From positions 1-36,965 of the forward strand of contig JAQUSF010000022.1 of the NCBI GenBank assembly GCA_028715215.1: 36,965 nt of DNA. Reading direction: 5' to 3'. The stretch comes from Candidatus Zixiibacteriota bacterium (lineage in GTDB: Bacteria; Zixibacteria; MSB-5A5; GN15; FEB-12). Shown here piece after piece: positions 19,227-26,561 of this stretch. The position numbers and the translations under genes are program-made. A model generated the notes under the pieces. It saw nothing but the letters and a program-made list of their open reading frames with translations, did no database searches and was not told the origin of the DNA. Position 1 is the stretch's first letter; each line of letters opens with the position of its first letter.

Positions 19227-19257
19227 TGTATAATAATTAACTAAAAAATAATGTCAA
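19227..19257 (-). promoter_or_regulatory. Weak promoter candidate for the 18157-19155 gene
   Basis: Reading leftward, TTGACA (19257-19252) and TATACA (19232-19227) with a 19-bp spacer, longer than optimal. It lies in the AT-rich 128-bp gap between the two secreted-protein genes, about 70 bp before the ATG. AT-rich DNA gives such matches by chance, so this is tentative. Confidence 0.3.
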
Positions 19258-19283
19258 TAATTATTTAGCCGTCAAGTATTTCT

Positions 19284-21446
19284 CTACGGGCAATCGGGCA
19301 GGGGGGTGTGTGACAGGTAGAGATAATCAATTAGCCGGGTAATATCGGTTATATCCGGGTCAGTTAAGGGATAACCGCCTGACTGGTCGACATCGGCTTC
19401 CTCCGGACAGCATAGCGGCTTGTGCGATAAATAGAGGAAATCGATGATTCGGGCGATATCGGTTATGTCCGGGTTCTCGTCCGGGGAACAATCCGTATTA
19501 CCGACGAAGCCGATACAACAGCCGTTGTAGGTAAGACTGCCGTTTCTTGTCTCGGGCTGGTATTGAGCCTGGGAAGCATAGAATCTGGGAAGAAAACTTG
19601 AATAACCGTCGGTGATAATGGGATTACTGAGACCGCTGTCGGCACTGTTGATTTTAAAACGCAGTTTAAGCACCGGTCCCGAGCCGGCTATGAGGGGAAA
19701 GGCGGTGCCGGCTTCCAAAGCCAGACAAAGACGTTTGTCGGTGCTGCTGTAATTAAGATAAGAAACGGATTCGAAATCCTCCGTTCGACAACCTTCGAGG
19801 GAGTAACTGAGATAACTTACATTCAACGGGCCGCCAAACTCGACGGGAATATCCAGCCGCGACAGGATGGGGCTGTTGGTGGCGCTTATGGTTATTTCAA
19901 GGGTACTGTCTTTCGGGCCGGTGATACTGTCCCCTATGAGGGTGTCCGCAAGGACGATAATATAATCCTGCTTGGGGCAGGAGTCGGTATGATAATTCTG
20001 GTCGGTTACTTTCAGTATGACGTCAAACAGGCCGCTGGTATTATAAATATGGGTGGGCGACTGTTCGTGAGAAATAGTGCCATCGCCGAAATACCAGGTC
20101 CAGCTGAAGACCGAGTCGTGTTCAGTGGCGCCTTCGAAATTTACTTCCAGCGGCGCCCAGCCGTAATTGGTATCCGCCGTAAAGGTGACCCGTGAATCCG
20201 GACTGATATTGGTGAACATGTATTCGTTTAAATAATAACAGGACCAATCACAGTATAAATCATCAATAACAAACCAGGCATTCTGATCGCCGCCCCAGCC
20301 ATAATTCATGTGATAATATAATAGAATTCCCAATTCATCCTTGTAACCGTCACAGACAATGGCGTGCAGGTCGATATAATACAAAGCAGGCCGACCGGCG
20401 TCGATTTCATCGACTATTTCTAAATACCAGGAATAATCGGTTCCATAATTACGCCGTTCTTTGATTTTAATATTATTTCTGTACCGGAAGTAATTGGCCA
20501 GAGTGAGGGTATCGGGGTTGGCGCCGGAGCCGCAGACGCCGTAATTCATGCTGCAGGCCACCCCGACTTCGTAGTTCAACTCGGCCAGGGCCGCCTGCTG
20601 TTCGGCGGTACAGCCGCTGTTGCAGTTATCGGGGATATTAGCCCAGTCGTAAGGGTCGTTGAATTCGGCAAGAAGATACTGTGAGGGCGTTGGCGTACAA
20701 CTACCGCATGAGTAATCCCCGCTCCATTGAAAGTATTTACTGCCGTAACCCTCGGGCGGCCATTGATAATATGCCATAAGTTGAGCCATGGCGGTGGCGA
20801 CACAACCTACGACCGTGTGCTGGTTCCAGCAGCCTATGGGGCAATAATTGTTGTAAGGTGTATACTGATGCCAGCTGGTGGTCAAAAGAGGTCCGACTGT
20901 GGTGTCGGCGGGGGAGAGAAAGTCTTTATTCAATTTATCGATAAAAACACTTTCGCTCCGGGTGTATATATCCCAGGCCCGGCGATGTGAACGTCCCGGT
21001 ATCATATCCCCGGTATCAGGCAGAGATGCCTCCATGCTTCCGTACTGGCTGATAAAATTCCGTACCCGGTTTTGAAGGACATCACGGACGAGCCGGGGAA
21101 AGCCGGTAGTATCGTTGACATCGAAAAAGCCTTCTTCCGAATACGCTTTAATCGGGGGGAGGTCGCGGAGAGCCGGCACAATAACAAACCCCCGGGGAGC
21201 AATATTGTAACAGCGCGCCAGGAGGGTATCGTTGACAACCAGGTCGTCCACGCGGTCGATTTTTGGGTTGGTCTCGCCCGCCCAGCTCCCCCGGTCGAAG
21301 ACTACCAGGGACAAATGGTTTCGACAGGTCAGGTCCATTTCATCAAGGGTGGCTTTTTTGGCCTGAAGACCGGTAACGGCCAGGAAGAAAATCAAAATTA
21401 CCGGAACAGGAACCTTTTTTATGGTTTTAATATATCTTGTCAGCAT
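19284..21446 (-). CDS. Secreted C10-family (streptopain-like) cysteine peptidase with PKD, cohesin-like and dockerin-like tag domains
   Basis: A 720-residue exported protease. Signal peptide at 1-29 (VPVILIFFLAVTGLQA); propeptide-like region to about 180 (Spi/inhibitor type). Catalytic domain about 185-415: Cys215 in HTVVGCVATAMAQLMAYYQWP and His361 in YYIDLHAIVCDGYKD, then YYHMNYGWGGDQNAWF, the C10 pattern. A PKD domain follows at about 419-500 (FSWTWYFGDGTISHEQSPTHIY), then a cohesin-like beta domain at about 505-640. Last comes the Cys-rich dockerin-like tag from about 645 to the end. The tag may direct secretion or surface attachment, as C-terminal sorting domains do in related phyla. A promoter and an AAGGAG site lie upstream. 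Confidence 0.9.
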   Translation of the reverse strand: MLTRYIKTIKKVPVPVILIFFLAVTGLQAKKATLDEMDLTCRNHLSLVVFDRGSWAGETNPKIDRVDDLVVNDTLLARCYNIAPRGFVIVPALRDLPPIKAYSEEGFFDVNDTTGFPRLVRDVLQNRVRNFISQYGSMEASLPDTGDMIPGRSHRRAWDIYTRSESVFIDKLNKDFLSPADTTVGPLLTTSWHQYTPYNNYCPIGCWNQHTVVGCVATAMAQLMAYYQWPPEGYGSKYFQWSGDYSCGSCTPTPSQYLLAEFNDPYDWANIPDNCNSGCTAEQQAALAELNYEVGVACSMNYGVCGSGANPDTLTLANYFRYRNNIKIKERRNYGTDYSWYLEIVDEIDAGRPALYYIDLHAIVCDGYKDELGILLYYHMNYGWGGDQNAWFVIDDLYCDWSCYYLNEYMFTNISPDSRVTFTADTNYGWAPLEVNFEGATEHDSVFSWTWYFGDGTISHEQSPTHIYNTSGLFDVILKVTDQNYHTDSCPKQDYIIVLADTLIGDSITGPKDSTLEITISATNSPILSRLDIPVEFGGPLNVSYLSYSLEGCRTEDFESVSYLNYSSTDKRLCLALEAGTAFPLIAGSGPVLKLRFKINSADSGLSNPIITDGYSSFLPRFYASQAQYQPETRNGSLTYNGCCIGFVGNTDCSPDENPDITDIARIIDFLYLSHKPLCCPEEADVDQSGGYPLTDPDITDITRLIDYLYLSHTPLPDCP
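19285..19522 (-). repeat. Tag cassette, copy 2 (direct repeat of 18158-18395)
   Basis: Second copy of the 238-bp cassette, offset by 1127 bp and with a single mismatch at 19512. It forms the C-terminus of the C10-type peptidase gene. Near-perfect identity, including third codon positions, means duplication or gene conversion has been recent. Confidence 0.93.
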
Positions 21447-21473
21447 AAATTCAGCTATTTAAGAGAGCTTCTC

Positions 21474-21495
21474 CTTATAAAACAACATTTATAAG
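21474..21495 (-). promoter_or_regulatory. Inverted repeat overlapping the ribosome site of the C10 peptidase
   Basis: On the minus strand CTTATAA, 8 nt, TTATAAG, immediately followed by GAG; the second arm includes the AAGGAG ribosome site 26 bp or so before the ATG. In the mRNA this could form a hairpin near the ribosome site. AT-rich and only 7 bp, so it would be weak. Confidence 0.3.
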
Positions 21496-21524
21496 CGGTT
21501 GGTTTTAAGAAACTTGTACGCTTA

Positions 21525-21552
21525 AATATATCGGGAATTTGTATTTTGTCAA
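21525..21552 (-). promoter_or_regulatory. Sigma-70-type promoter of the C10 peptidase gene
   Basis: Reading leftward, a perfect TTGACA (21552-21547), a 16-bp spacer and TATATT (21530-21525), about 80 bp before the peptidase ATG. The rest of the 372-bp gap 21447-21818 shows only the hairpin at 21474-21495 and the terminator at 21772-21799. Confidence 0.6.
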
Positions 21553-21771
21553 GGATGAGAATGTAACCGAATAAAGACCGTTTTCAGAGCATTTTAAACG
21601 GCCTGAAATCGGAATTTGGGGGAAATAAATTTGTTCAACAAAGACTCCTTTAAAAAGTATATCAGTAGATTAATATCTCCCTGCCGATTAAAACATTTAT
21701 TGATTAATTGGAAGAATCTTTTACTGGTAAAATCAATTTAAATCCAGAAAGTGGCCGTGTTCAAGACATAA

Positions 21772-21799
21772 AAAAACCGGATATTTATACCCGGTTTTT
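21772..21799 (-). terminator. Terminator after the lone receiver gene
   Basis: AAAAACCGG (21772-21780) and CCGGTTTTT (21791-21799) form a perfect 9-bp stem with a 10-nt loop. On the minus strand it ends in a run of T, 20 bp after the stop of the receiver gene. The symmetrical A and T runs mean it could also stop transcription from the other side. Confidence 0.8.
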
Positions 21800-21818
21800 G
21801 GATAATTTAAAAAGTTTT

Positions 21819-22187
21819 TCAATTATCGATGTACTTACCCAGTATCTGGTGCATCCGCGAGGTCATTTTCGAATTGGAAAGCACCTCGGTCGCTCCGGCT
21901 ACGGTGGCTGATTTCATCTGGTCGGCCATCGCCTGGGGCGAGTAACAGATAATCGGGATTTTCTGCGTGGCGCCATAAGAACGGAGTTTGTTTATAAGCG
22001 AAGGCGCTTCGATGCCGTTGAGATTGAGGTCGATTATTATCAGGTCGGGTTTAAGTTCCTGCGCCTTATTGAATATTTCATCGGAACGAATGGCTTTAAT
22101 CCCCTCGGCTTCCATGCGGTCAAGGATCGACATTATCTTCGAGGTGAAAATCATATTGTTGACTGCAATAATAACCTTCTTGTTCAT
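21819..22187 (-). CDS. Stand-alone receiver-domain protein with degenerate active site
   Basis: A 122-residue single REC domain. The phospho-acceptor strand is kept (LIIIDLNLNG, Asp53) and the overall pattern of a receiver is plain (AQELKPDLIIIDL, GATQKIPIICYSPQ, AGATEVL). However, the metal-binding acidic pair at the end of strand 1 is missing: the usual VDDD position reads IIAVNNM. The conserved Lys after strand 5 also appears as Asn (LSNSKM). Such receivers often work without phosphorylation or with very different kinetics. It is a single-gene unit with its own terminator, divergent from pyk. No kinase is adjacent. Confidence 0.85.
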   Translation of the reverse strand: MNKKVIIAVNNMIFTSKIMSILDRMEAEGIKAIRSDEIFNKAQELKPDLIIIDLNLNGIEAPSLINKLRSYGATQKIPIICYSPQAMADQMKSATVAGATEVLSNSKMTSRMHQILGKYIDN

Positions 22188-22303
22188 AATAAATATTTCC
22201 CCTCATAAGCTTGAGCCCTCATGGGCATTTATTGGCAGTCACGTAATATAATAAAATATCAACAAAAATTCAATCTCTTTAATTAAAATTAAATAAATAA
22301 CCT

Positions 22304-22315
22304 TTAACCGGTTAA
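22304..22315. promoter_or_regulatory. 12-bp palindrome between divergent genes
   Basis: TTAACCGGTTAA is a perfect palindrome about 110 bp before both the receiver gene (-) and pyruvate kinase (+), in an AT-rich 235-bp gap. It could be an operator, but a single short palindrome is weak evidence. Confidence 0.25.
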
Positions 22316-22422
22316 CTTGTTTTATATCAATTGAATAACATCGAATTAATCTATTATTACGGTTTTATTGTCTGATTTTATTTTTTGTTGCTTTAATGGG
22401 AAAATTTTTCTAATTAAAACTT

Positions 22423-23831
22423 ATGAAAAATACTAAGATTCTGGTAACTTATGGTCCCGCCGTAGCTTCGGCAAAAAAATAGCTGCCCTGGTCGAAGCCG
22501 GAGCTAATGCTATCAGAATTAATTGCTCTCATGGTCTGACCGCTGATTTTCTCAAAGCCGCCGGTATTATTCACCAGGGCACACAAAACGCCCGCTTCCC
22601 GGTCGGACTGGTATTTGATATCGCCGGTCCCAAACTTCGCCTGGACCGTTTCCAGGGTGAACTGACCATCAAGAAAGGTCAGAAAATAACACTTCAAACC
22701 GGCAAAAGCGATTTGAAAAACAATCGGATTGGCGTCAGCCGGCCGGAGATATTGAAGTCGGTTAAAAAGGGGGAACGGTTATTTATCGATGATGGTAACC
22801 TTCAGTTCGCGGTTATATCGGTGGAATCGAACCGGGTGGTAATTCAAGCCGGCAACGGCGGGGTCATAGCCTCTTCCAAGGGCATCAACCTCCCTGATTC
22901 GGATATCAAGATTCCCACGGTGGGGGAGAAAGACCGGGAGGATATTAAAACCGCCATCCGGGCGGATGCCGATTATATTGCGCTGTCATTCGTACGTTCG
23001 GGTGATGATATCCTTGAAGCCAAGAGATTAATAAAAAAATTCGGCGGCCGGCAGAAACTGATTGCCAAGCTGGAAAGGCGAGAGGCGATTAAGGCGCTGG
23101 ATGAAATTATGGCTTTGTCGGACGGCGTCATGGTGGCGCGCGGTGACCTGGGTGTGGAGTTGCCGCCGGCGGAACTTCCCAGCCTGCAGAAAAAAATCGT
23201 CAGCCTGGCCAACCGTTACCATCGCCCCGTTATAATCGCCACCCAGATGCTCGAATCTATGCGGTATGCTCCCCGGGCGACCCGGGCGGAGATTAACGAT
23301 GTCGCCTCGGCGGTTTTTGATTATGCCGATGCCGTTATGCTGTCCGCGGAAACAGCTACGGGCAAGTTCCCGCTCGAAGCTGTCAGGACCATGGACAACG
23401 TCATCCGCACCACGGAAAAAAATCTGCCGGTTTATCATCTGGAGCTGGACAAGCACATTGTCAAACCGGATATACCGCTGGCTATTGCCCAGGCGGTTCG
23501 GGAAATGTCGCCCTCCAGCCAGACCCGGGTGGTGTTTGCCTTTACCTCGACCGGTTTTACCGCCGAGTTGATTTCCAATCTTTTTCCACCCCAGCCGATT
23601 GTCGCCCTGACCCCGGATAAAAAAATCATGGGCGCCCTGTCGTTGTATCGTTCGGTCTATCCGGTGCCTGTCAAGCAGTCACGGACTTTCGACGATATGC
23701 TGGCTGTCGTCAATGAGGTCTGCCGAAAATACCGGCTGGTTTCCCGGGGACAGAAAGTGATTATCACCGGCGGCGTCCCGCTGGGAATGCGCAAACCGAC
23801 CAATTTCATGATGATTCACGAGGTGTCTTAA
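22423..23831 (+). CDS. pyk: Pyruvate kinase, frame broken by one missing base in an A run
   Basis: Pyruvate kinase converts phosphoenolpyruvate and ADP to pyruvate and ATP. The start ATG at 22423 gives MKNTKILVTYGPAVASAKK and then hits TAG at 22480. In the next frame the protein continues from about 22479: IAALVEAGANAIRINCSHG, GLVFDIAGPKLRL, then LIAKLERREA, VARGDLGVELP, IIATQMLESM, TRAEINDVASAV and LSAETATGKFPLEAV, all pyruvate kinase blocks. The break lies in GC-AAAAAAA-TAG (22473-22479); one more A would restore about 469 residues, the normal size. The downstream part from a TTG at 22713 has no ribosome site and lacks the first strands. A homopolymer sequencing error is the simplest reading; slippage on the A7 run is possible. 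Confidence 0.93.
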
Positions 23832-23832
23832 A

Positions 23833-24762
23833 ATGAAGCAGGGTGCTTTCAGAATAAAGGTTACGGGTGGATTTCTAATCCCGGGTATTCTTATTTTCAT
23901 TCTTTCTGTTACGGCGCCGGCGCAGGATAGAAAAAGCGGTGCCTCCGCGGGTAAGCCGCCGACCGGGGAGATGTGTATCACCTTCGATGAACTTCCCGCC
24001 GCCAAATCCTTCGGCGGGGTTGACCGTGAAGCCGTCACCTACCTGCTTTTAGAGGCGCTCAAAAGCCACAAAGTAAAGGCGACCGGCTTAGTGGTCGGGG
24101 AAAACGTCGAAACTGGCTATGACCTGCTCGGCCGCTGGCTGAACGACGGCCACCAGCTGGGGAGTATGACTTATTCCAACCAGGATTTGCACGAGCTGGG
24201 TATCGAGCAGTATATCCAGGAGATAAAAATGGGCGCCGAGGCGATCGAACCGGTACTGGCCGGATTCGGGCAGAAAAAAAGGTATTTCCGCTACCCCTTT
24301 CTTCATTACGGCAACACCGTCGAGGCCAAGAAGCAGGTATACCTGTATCTGGAGGACCGGCGCTATATCGTTGCCCATGCCACGATTGTTCCCGAGGATT
24401 ACCTTTATAACCTGTCGCTGGAAAAGCTGGGGAAAATGCCCGATTCCGCCGCCTATGAGAGTCTGATGAACGAGTATATCAATCATGTGCTTGATGAAAT
24501 CGAACGCGTGGAACAGCTGTGCCGGGAATATATCGGGCAGCCCGTCAGGCAGATATTACTGCTGCGCGCCAACCGCCTTAACGCTATTTACCTCGATGAA
24601 CTTCTGACGGCCATCGAAAACCTGGGCTATAAGTTTATTACTCTGGACCGAGCCTTGCAGGACGAGGTTTATTCCCACGCCGAGGCTTACTACGGGGCGC
24701 GGGGTTTGGGTTATATCGATATGCTGCGCGAGAGCGACCCGGATTTGCTGCCGGCGGAGTGA
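23833..24762 (+). CDS. Secreted NodB-like (polysaccharide deacetylase fold) protein lacking zinc histidines
   Basis: A 309-residue exported protein with a signal peptide (about 10-32, FLIPGILIFILSVTAPA). It follows the carbohydrate esterase 4 plan: motif 1 as CITFDELPAAK, in place of TFDDGP; motif 2 as GHQLGSMTYSNQDLHEL, where the H-x-x-x-H zinc pair of GNHTYSHPDL is Met and Asn; motif 3 as FRYPFLHYG; a final LLLRANRLNAIYLDELL matching the motif 5 region with Leu but no clear His. Metal-dependent deacetylation in the standard way seems unlikely. It starts 1 bp after the pyk stop, so the two are co-transcribed. It may bind glycans or use another chemistry. Confidence 0.75.
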   Translation: MKQGAFRIKVTGGFLIPGILIFILSVTAPAQDRKSGASAGKPPTGEMCITFDELPAAKSFGGVDREAVTYLLLEALKSHKVKATGLVVGENVETGYDLLGRWLNDGHQLGSMTYSNQDLHELGIEQYIQEIKMGAEAIEPVLAGFGQKKRYFRYPFLHYGNTVEAKKQVYLYLEDRRYIVAHATIVPEDYLYNLSLEKLGKMPDSAAYESLMNEYINHVLDEIERVEQLCREYIGQPVRQILLLRANRLNAIYLDELLTAIENLGYKFITLDRALQDEVYSHAEAYYGARGLGYIDMLRESDPDLLPAE

Positions 24763-24822
24763 GGCATGTAAGGAATTCTGAAGATTTCAACGTTGTTAAG
24801 TCGTAACGAGTATATAAAGTTT

Positions 24823-24876
24823 GGTCAGGTCTTGCCTCCGCTATAGCGGAGATGTGACCTGACCGGAAGTTGTTCG
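24823..24876 (+). repeat. REP-like palindromic element, copy 1
   Basis: Outer arms GGTCAGGTC (24823-24831) and GACCTGACC (24856-24864) enclose the perfect palindrome TCCGCTATAGCGGA (24837-24850), followed by GGAAGTTGT. The same architecture with related sequence recurs at 26398-26448, and a diverged form at 24892-24932. A nested double hairpin outside genes fits a REP/BIME-like element. Confidence 0.7.
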
Positions 24877-24891
24877 TTTTCAGTATGTTTT

Positions 24892-24936
24892 GCGTCAGTT
24901 CACACCCGCTCAGGCGGGTAAGAACCGACGGAACAT
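24892..24936 (+). repeat. REP-like palindromic element, diverged copy
   Basis: Arms GTCAGTTC and GAACCGAC (one mismatch) enclose ACCCGC-TCAG-GCGGGT (24904-24919), followed by GGAACATT. It has the nested layout and trailing GGAA of the other two elements. Confidence 0.5.
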
Positions 24937-24943
24937 TAAAAAA

Positions 24944-24966
24944 GTCAAGCCCCAAGTCGGCTTGAC
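24944..24966. terminator. Hairpin between convergent genes, probable terminator
   Basis: GTCAAGCC (24944-24951) and GGCTTGAC (24959-24966), a perfect 8-bp stem with a 7-nt loop, between the NodB-like gene (+) and the lipoprotein gene (-). For the minus strand it is followed by TTTTTTAATG, a good U-tract, so it most probably stops the lipoprotein transcript. Confidence 0.6.
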
Positions 24967-24981
24967 CTACATGAACTATTA

Positions 24982-25959
24982 TTATTTGTGATGGCCAAAA
25001 AGCCCCAATCCGAAAGAATTGTCTATAATAAAACTATTTAAATTTTCAATGTGATTAATTAGTCGTTGTGGTATATTCGTTATAATTATATCATTGTTAT
25101 TTTTCCAGCTCTGATAAATATTTTCCTTATCAAGTACAATAGTTTTGGATCCATAATAATAAACTCCATATTTATTACCCAACCAGTGCTGAAATTCATC
25201 TTCAGTTTCATAAAAGGCATCAGTATATCGGAATGGTTGATGAAATATTACTGAAGTACCATCTTTTAAATTGATTTCTAAATTACCGGTGATATTTTCT
25301 ATCTCTTTTACTTTAAATATAATAAGAGTATCTACAGGCATCATTTCTGATTGTAAAAAATCTTTTATTGCAGATTTTGTCAGACCATGATAATGGATTA
25401 ATGATAAACCGATATCCTTTCCACCAATAAAATATTTTATTACAGGTAAAATAGAATTGTTGTTGGATGTGAATGGTAATTCTATCTTCCATGCAGAACG
25501 AATCCCGTATGCTAAACCAAAAGAAAAGGTTTGGTTAAAGTTACTATTTTCTTTACTATAAAAAGCACCTACTTCAATAAATGGATTAGAGTTAAATCCA
25601 AAGACTCGATTTATATGTGTGTAATAAGACCAGTATTTTCCATTATTTTCTACAAATTGTTTGGTTAATGATACTTGTGAGATAAAACCAGGAATATACC
25701 CCCCAAAACCAAATGTATAATTTTTTCCTATACCATAATATGCACTTATCTCTGGCCAAAATAGAGTACGAGGTTGATACATTTGATTTAAATCGAAATG
25801 CCAGCCTACAGAGACTTGCCATTCTTTTTGTTCTAAAGATTTATAAGGTATAAAGTGATGAGTTGTCCCACAACTACTAATTAAAATTGTCATAAAAAGT
25901 AGAAGGATAATTACCTGATACTTATAAATTATTTTTCTTTTTTTTAAAGAATTACTCAT
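24982..25959 (-). CDS. AT-rich lipoprotein of unknown function
   Basis: A 325-residue protein with a basic N-terminus, a hydrophobic stretch and a lipobox-like ILISSC (Cys30), so probably an outer- or inner-membrane lipoprotein. The first part of the mature protein has beta-strand patterns rich in aromatics and glycine (YGIGKNYTFGFGGYIPGF, FSFGLAYGIRSAWKIELPF), suggesting an outer-membrane barrel or barrel-like sheet. The last third is more polar. I do not recognise a family. Its base composition is clearly more AT-rich than the operons around it, and palindromic elements flank it on both sides, which fits gain by transfer. No ribosome site stands out, though AAGG-like sequence is present. 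Confidence 0.65.
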   Translation of the reverse strand: MSNSLKKRKIIYKYQVIILLLFMTILISSCGTTHHFIPYKSLEQKEWQVSVGWHFDLNQMYQPRTLFWPEISAYYGIGKNYTFGFGGYIPGFISQVSLTKQFVENNGKYWSYYTHINRVFGFNSNPFIEVGAFYSKENSNFNQTFSFGLAYGIRSAWKIELPFTSNNNSILPVIKYFIGGKDIGLSLIHYHGLTKSAIKDFLQSEMMPVDTLIIFKVKEIENITGNLEINLKDGTSVIFHQPFRYTDAFYETEDEFQHWLGNKYGVYYYGSKTIVLDKENIYQSWKNNNDIIITNIPQRLINHIENLNSFIIDNSFGLGLFGHHK

Positions 25960-26035
25960 ACCAAAAAATAAGGTATGCTGCTCCGTCTATACTGTCAAGA
26001 AATATATGCTACCAGTTATAAATAAGGTTTTATCT

Positions 26036-26060
26036 CGTTCCCATGGTTTCCGTGGGAACG
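26036..26060. repeat. Inverted repeat, possible hairpin after the small membrane gene
   Basis: CGTTCCCA and TGGGAACG (8-bp perfect arms, 9-nt loop) begin 2 bp after the stop of the small minus-strand gene. It can act as its terminator although the following T run is short (ATAAAACCTTATTTAT on the minus strand), or be another extragenic palindrome. Confidence 0.45.
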
Positions 26061-26061
26061 C

Positions 26062-26211
26062 CTATTGAGTGAAGCGACGACTGAAATATAGCCCTATGCT
26101 CGTGCCGACCATACTGACAAGAAAGGCGGTCATTAACCCGACATGACTGCCTATCCACCAGCCAATCCAACTGCCGGCAATTGTTCCTGCGACAACTATT
26201 ATTTTCTTCAA
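26062..26211 (-). CDS. Small membrane protein, 49 residues
   Basis: From a TTG at 26211 the frame reads KKIIVVAGTIAGSWIGWWIG then SHVGLMTAFLVSMVGTSIGLYFSRRFTQ and stops at TAG. Two hydrophobic helices of normal length joined by a short polar turn and ended by basic residues (SRRF) look like a genuine double-span protein with positive-inside ends. Glycine zipper patterns (G-x-x-x-G) fill both helices. Similar short glycine-rich proteins occur widely in bacterial genomes, but I cannot give a family or function. The start is uncertain: another TTG lies 8 codons upstream (26235), and neither has a clear ribosome site. Confidence 0.55.
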   Translation of the reverse strand: MKKIIVVAGTIAGSWIGWWIGSHVGLMTAFLVSMVGTSIGLYFSRRFTQ

Positions 26212-26397
26212 ACAAGCTGAAAAGTGATTTTTGTTCAATAATCATTAATTCGGATACAAATCGATAAATCTTTAAGGGGTGAGGATTTTTTTATATTGTA
26301 TAAACCCGCCTGCATTATAGGAAAAAGGTTGGGGTACGCTGACATAAATCAACCATAGACAGCCATTCCCGACATCTTTTCGTGTAGTTTAAAAGGT

Positions 26398-26448
26398 CGT
26401 CAGGTCACAACTCCACCTGCGGTGGAATCAGGACCTGACGGAACTTGT
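26398..26448 (+). repeat. REP-like palindromic element, copy 2
   Basis: Arms CGTCAGGTC (26398-26406) and GACCTGACG (26432-26440) enclose TCCACC-TGC-GGTGGA (26412-26426), then GAACTTGT. This is the same design as the element at 24823: identical GTCAGGTC arms, a different inner palindrome starting TCC, and a closely related trailing GGAA-x-TTGT. Confidence 0.7.
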
Positions 26449-26450
26449 AA

Positions 26451-26478
26451 GGTTGGTGCACGAGGACGTACACCAACC
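26451..26478. repeat. Inverted repeat GGTTGGTG/CACCAACC
   Basis: Perfect 8-bp arms (26451-26458 and 26471-26478) around a 12-nt loop, 10 bp after the REP-like element. It is unrelated in sequence to that element. Confidence 0.55.
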
Positions 26479-26529
26479 ACAAGTATGGGGCAGATGTGGA
26501 CTGTGCCGCCCACTTAAATATGGTGAAAT

Positions 26530-26555
26530 GCTGTCAGGAAAGGATTCCTGACAGC
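26530..26555. repeat. Inverted repeat GCTGTCAGGA/TCCTGACAGC
   Basis: Perfect 10-bp arms (26530-26539 and 26546-26555) with a 6-nt loop. A strong extragenic hairpin without a T run. Confidence 0.6.
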
Positions 26556-26561
26556 GCGTAA

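Noticed and set aside
26030-26245. 71-codon minus-strand frame overlapping the small membrane gene
   Set aside because: Cys/Arg-rich with no hydrophobic or domain pattern; the other frame of the same DNA gives a much better two-helix protein.
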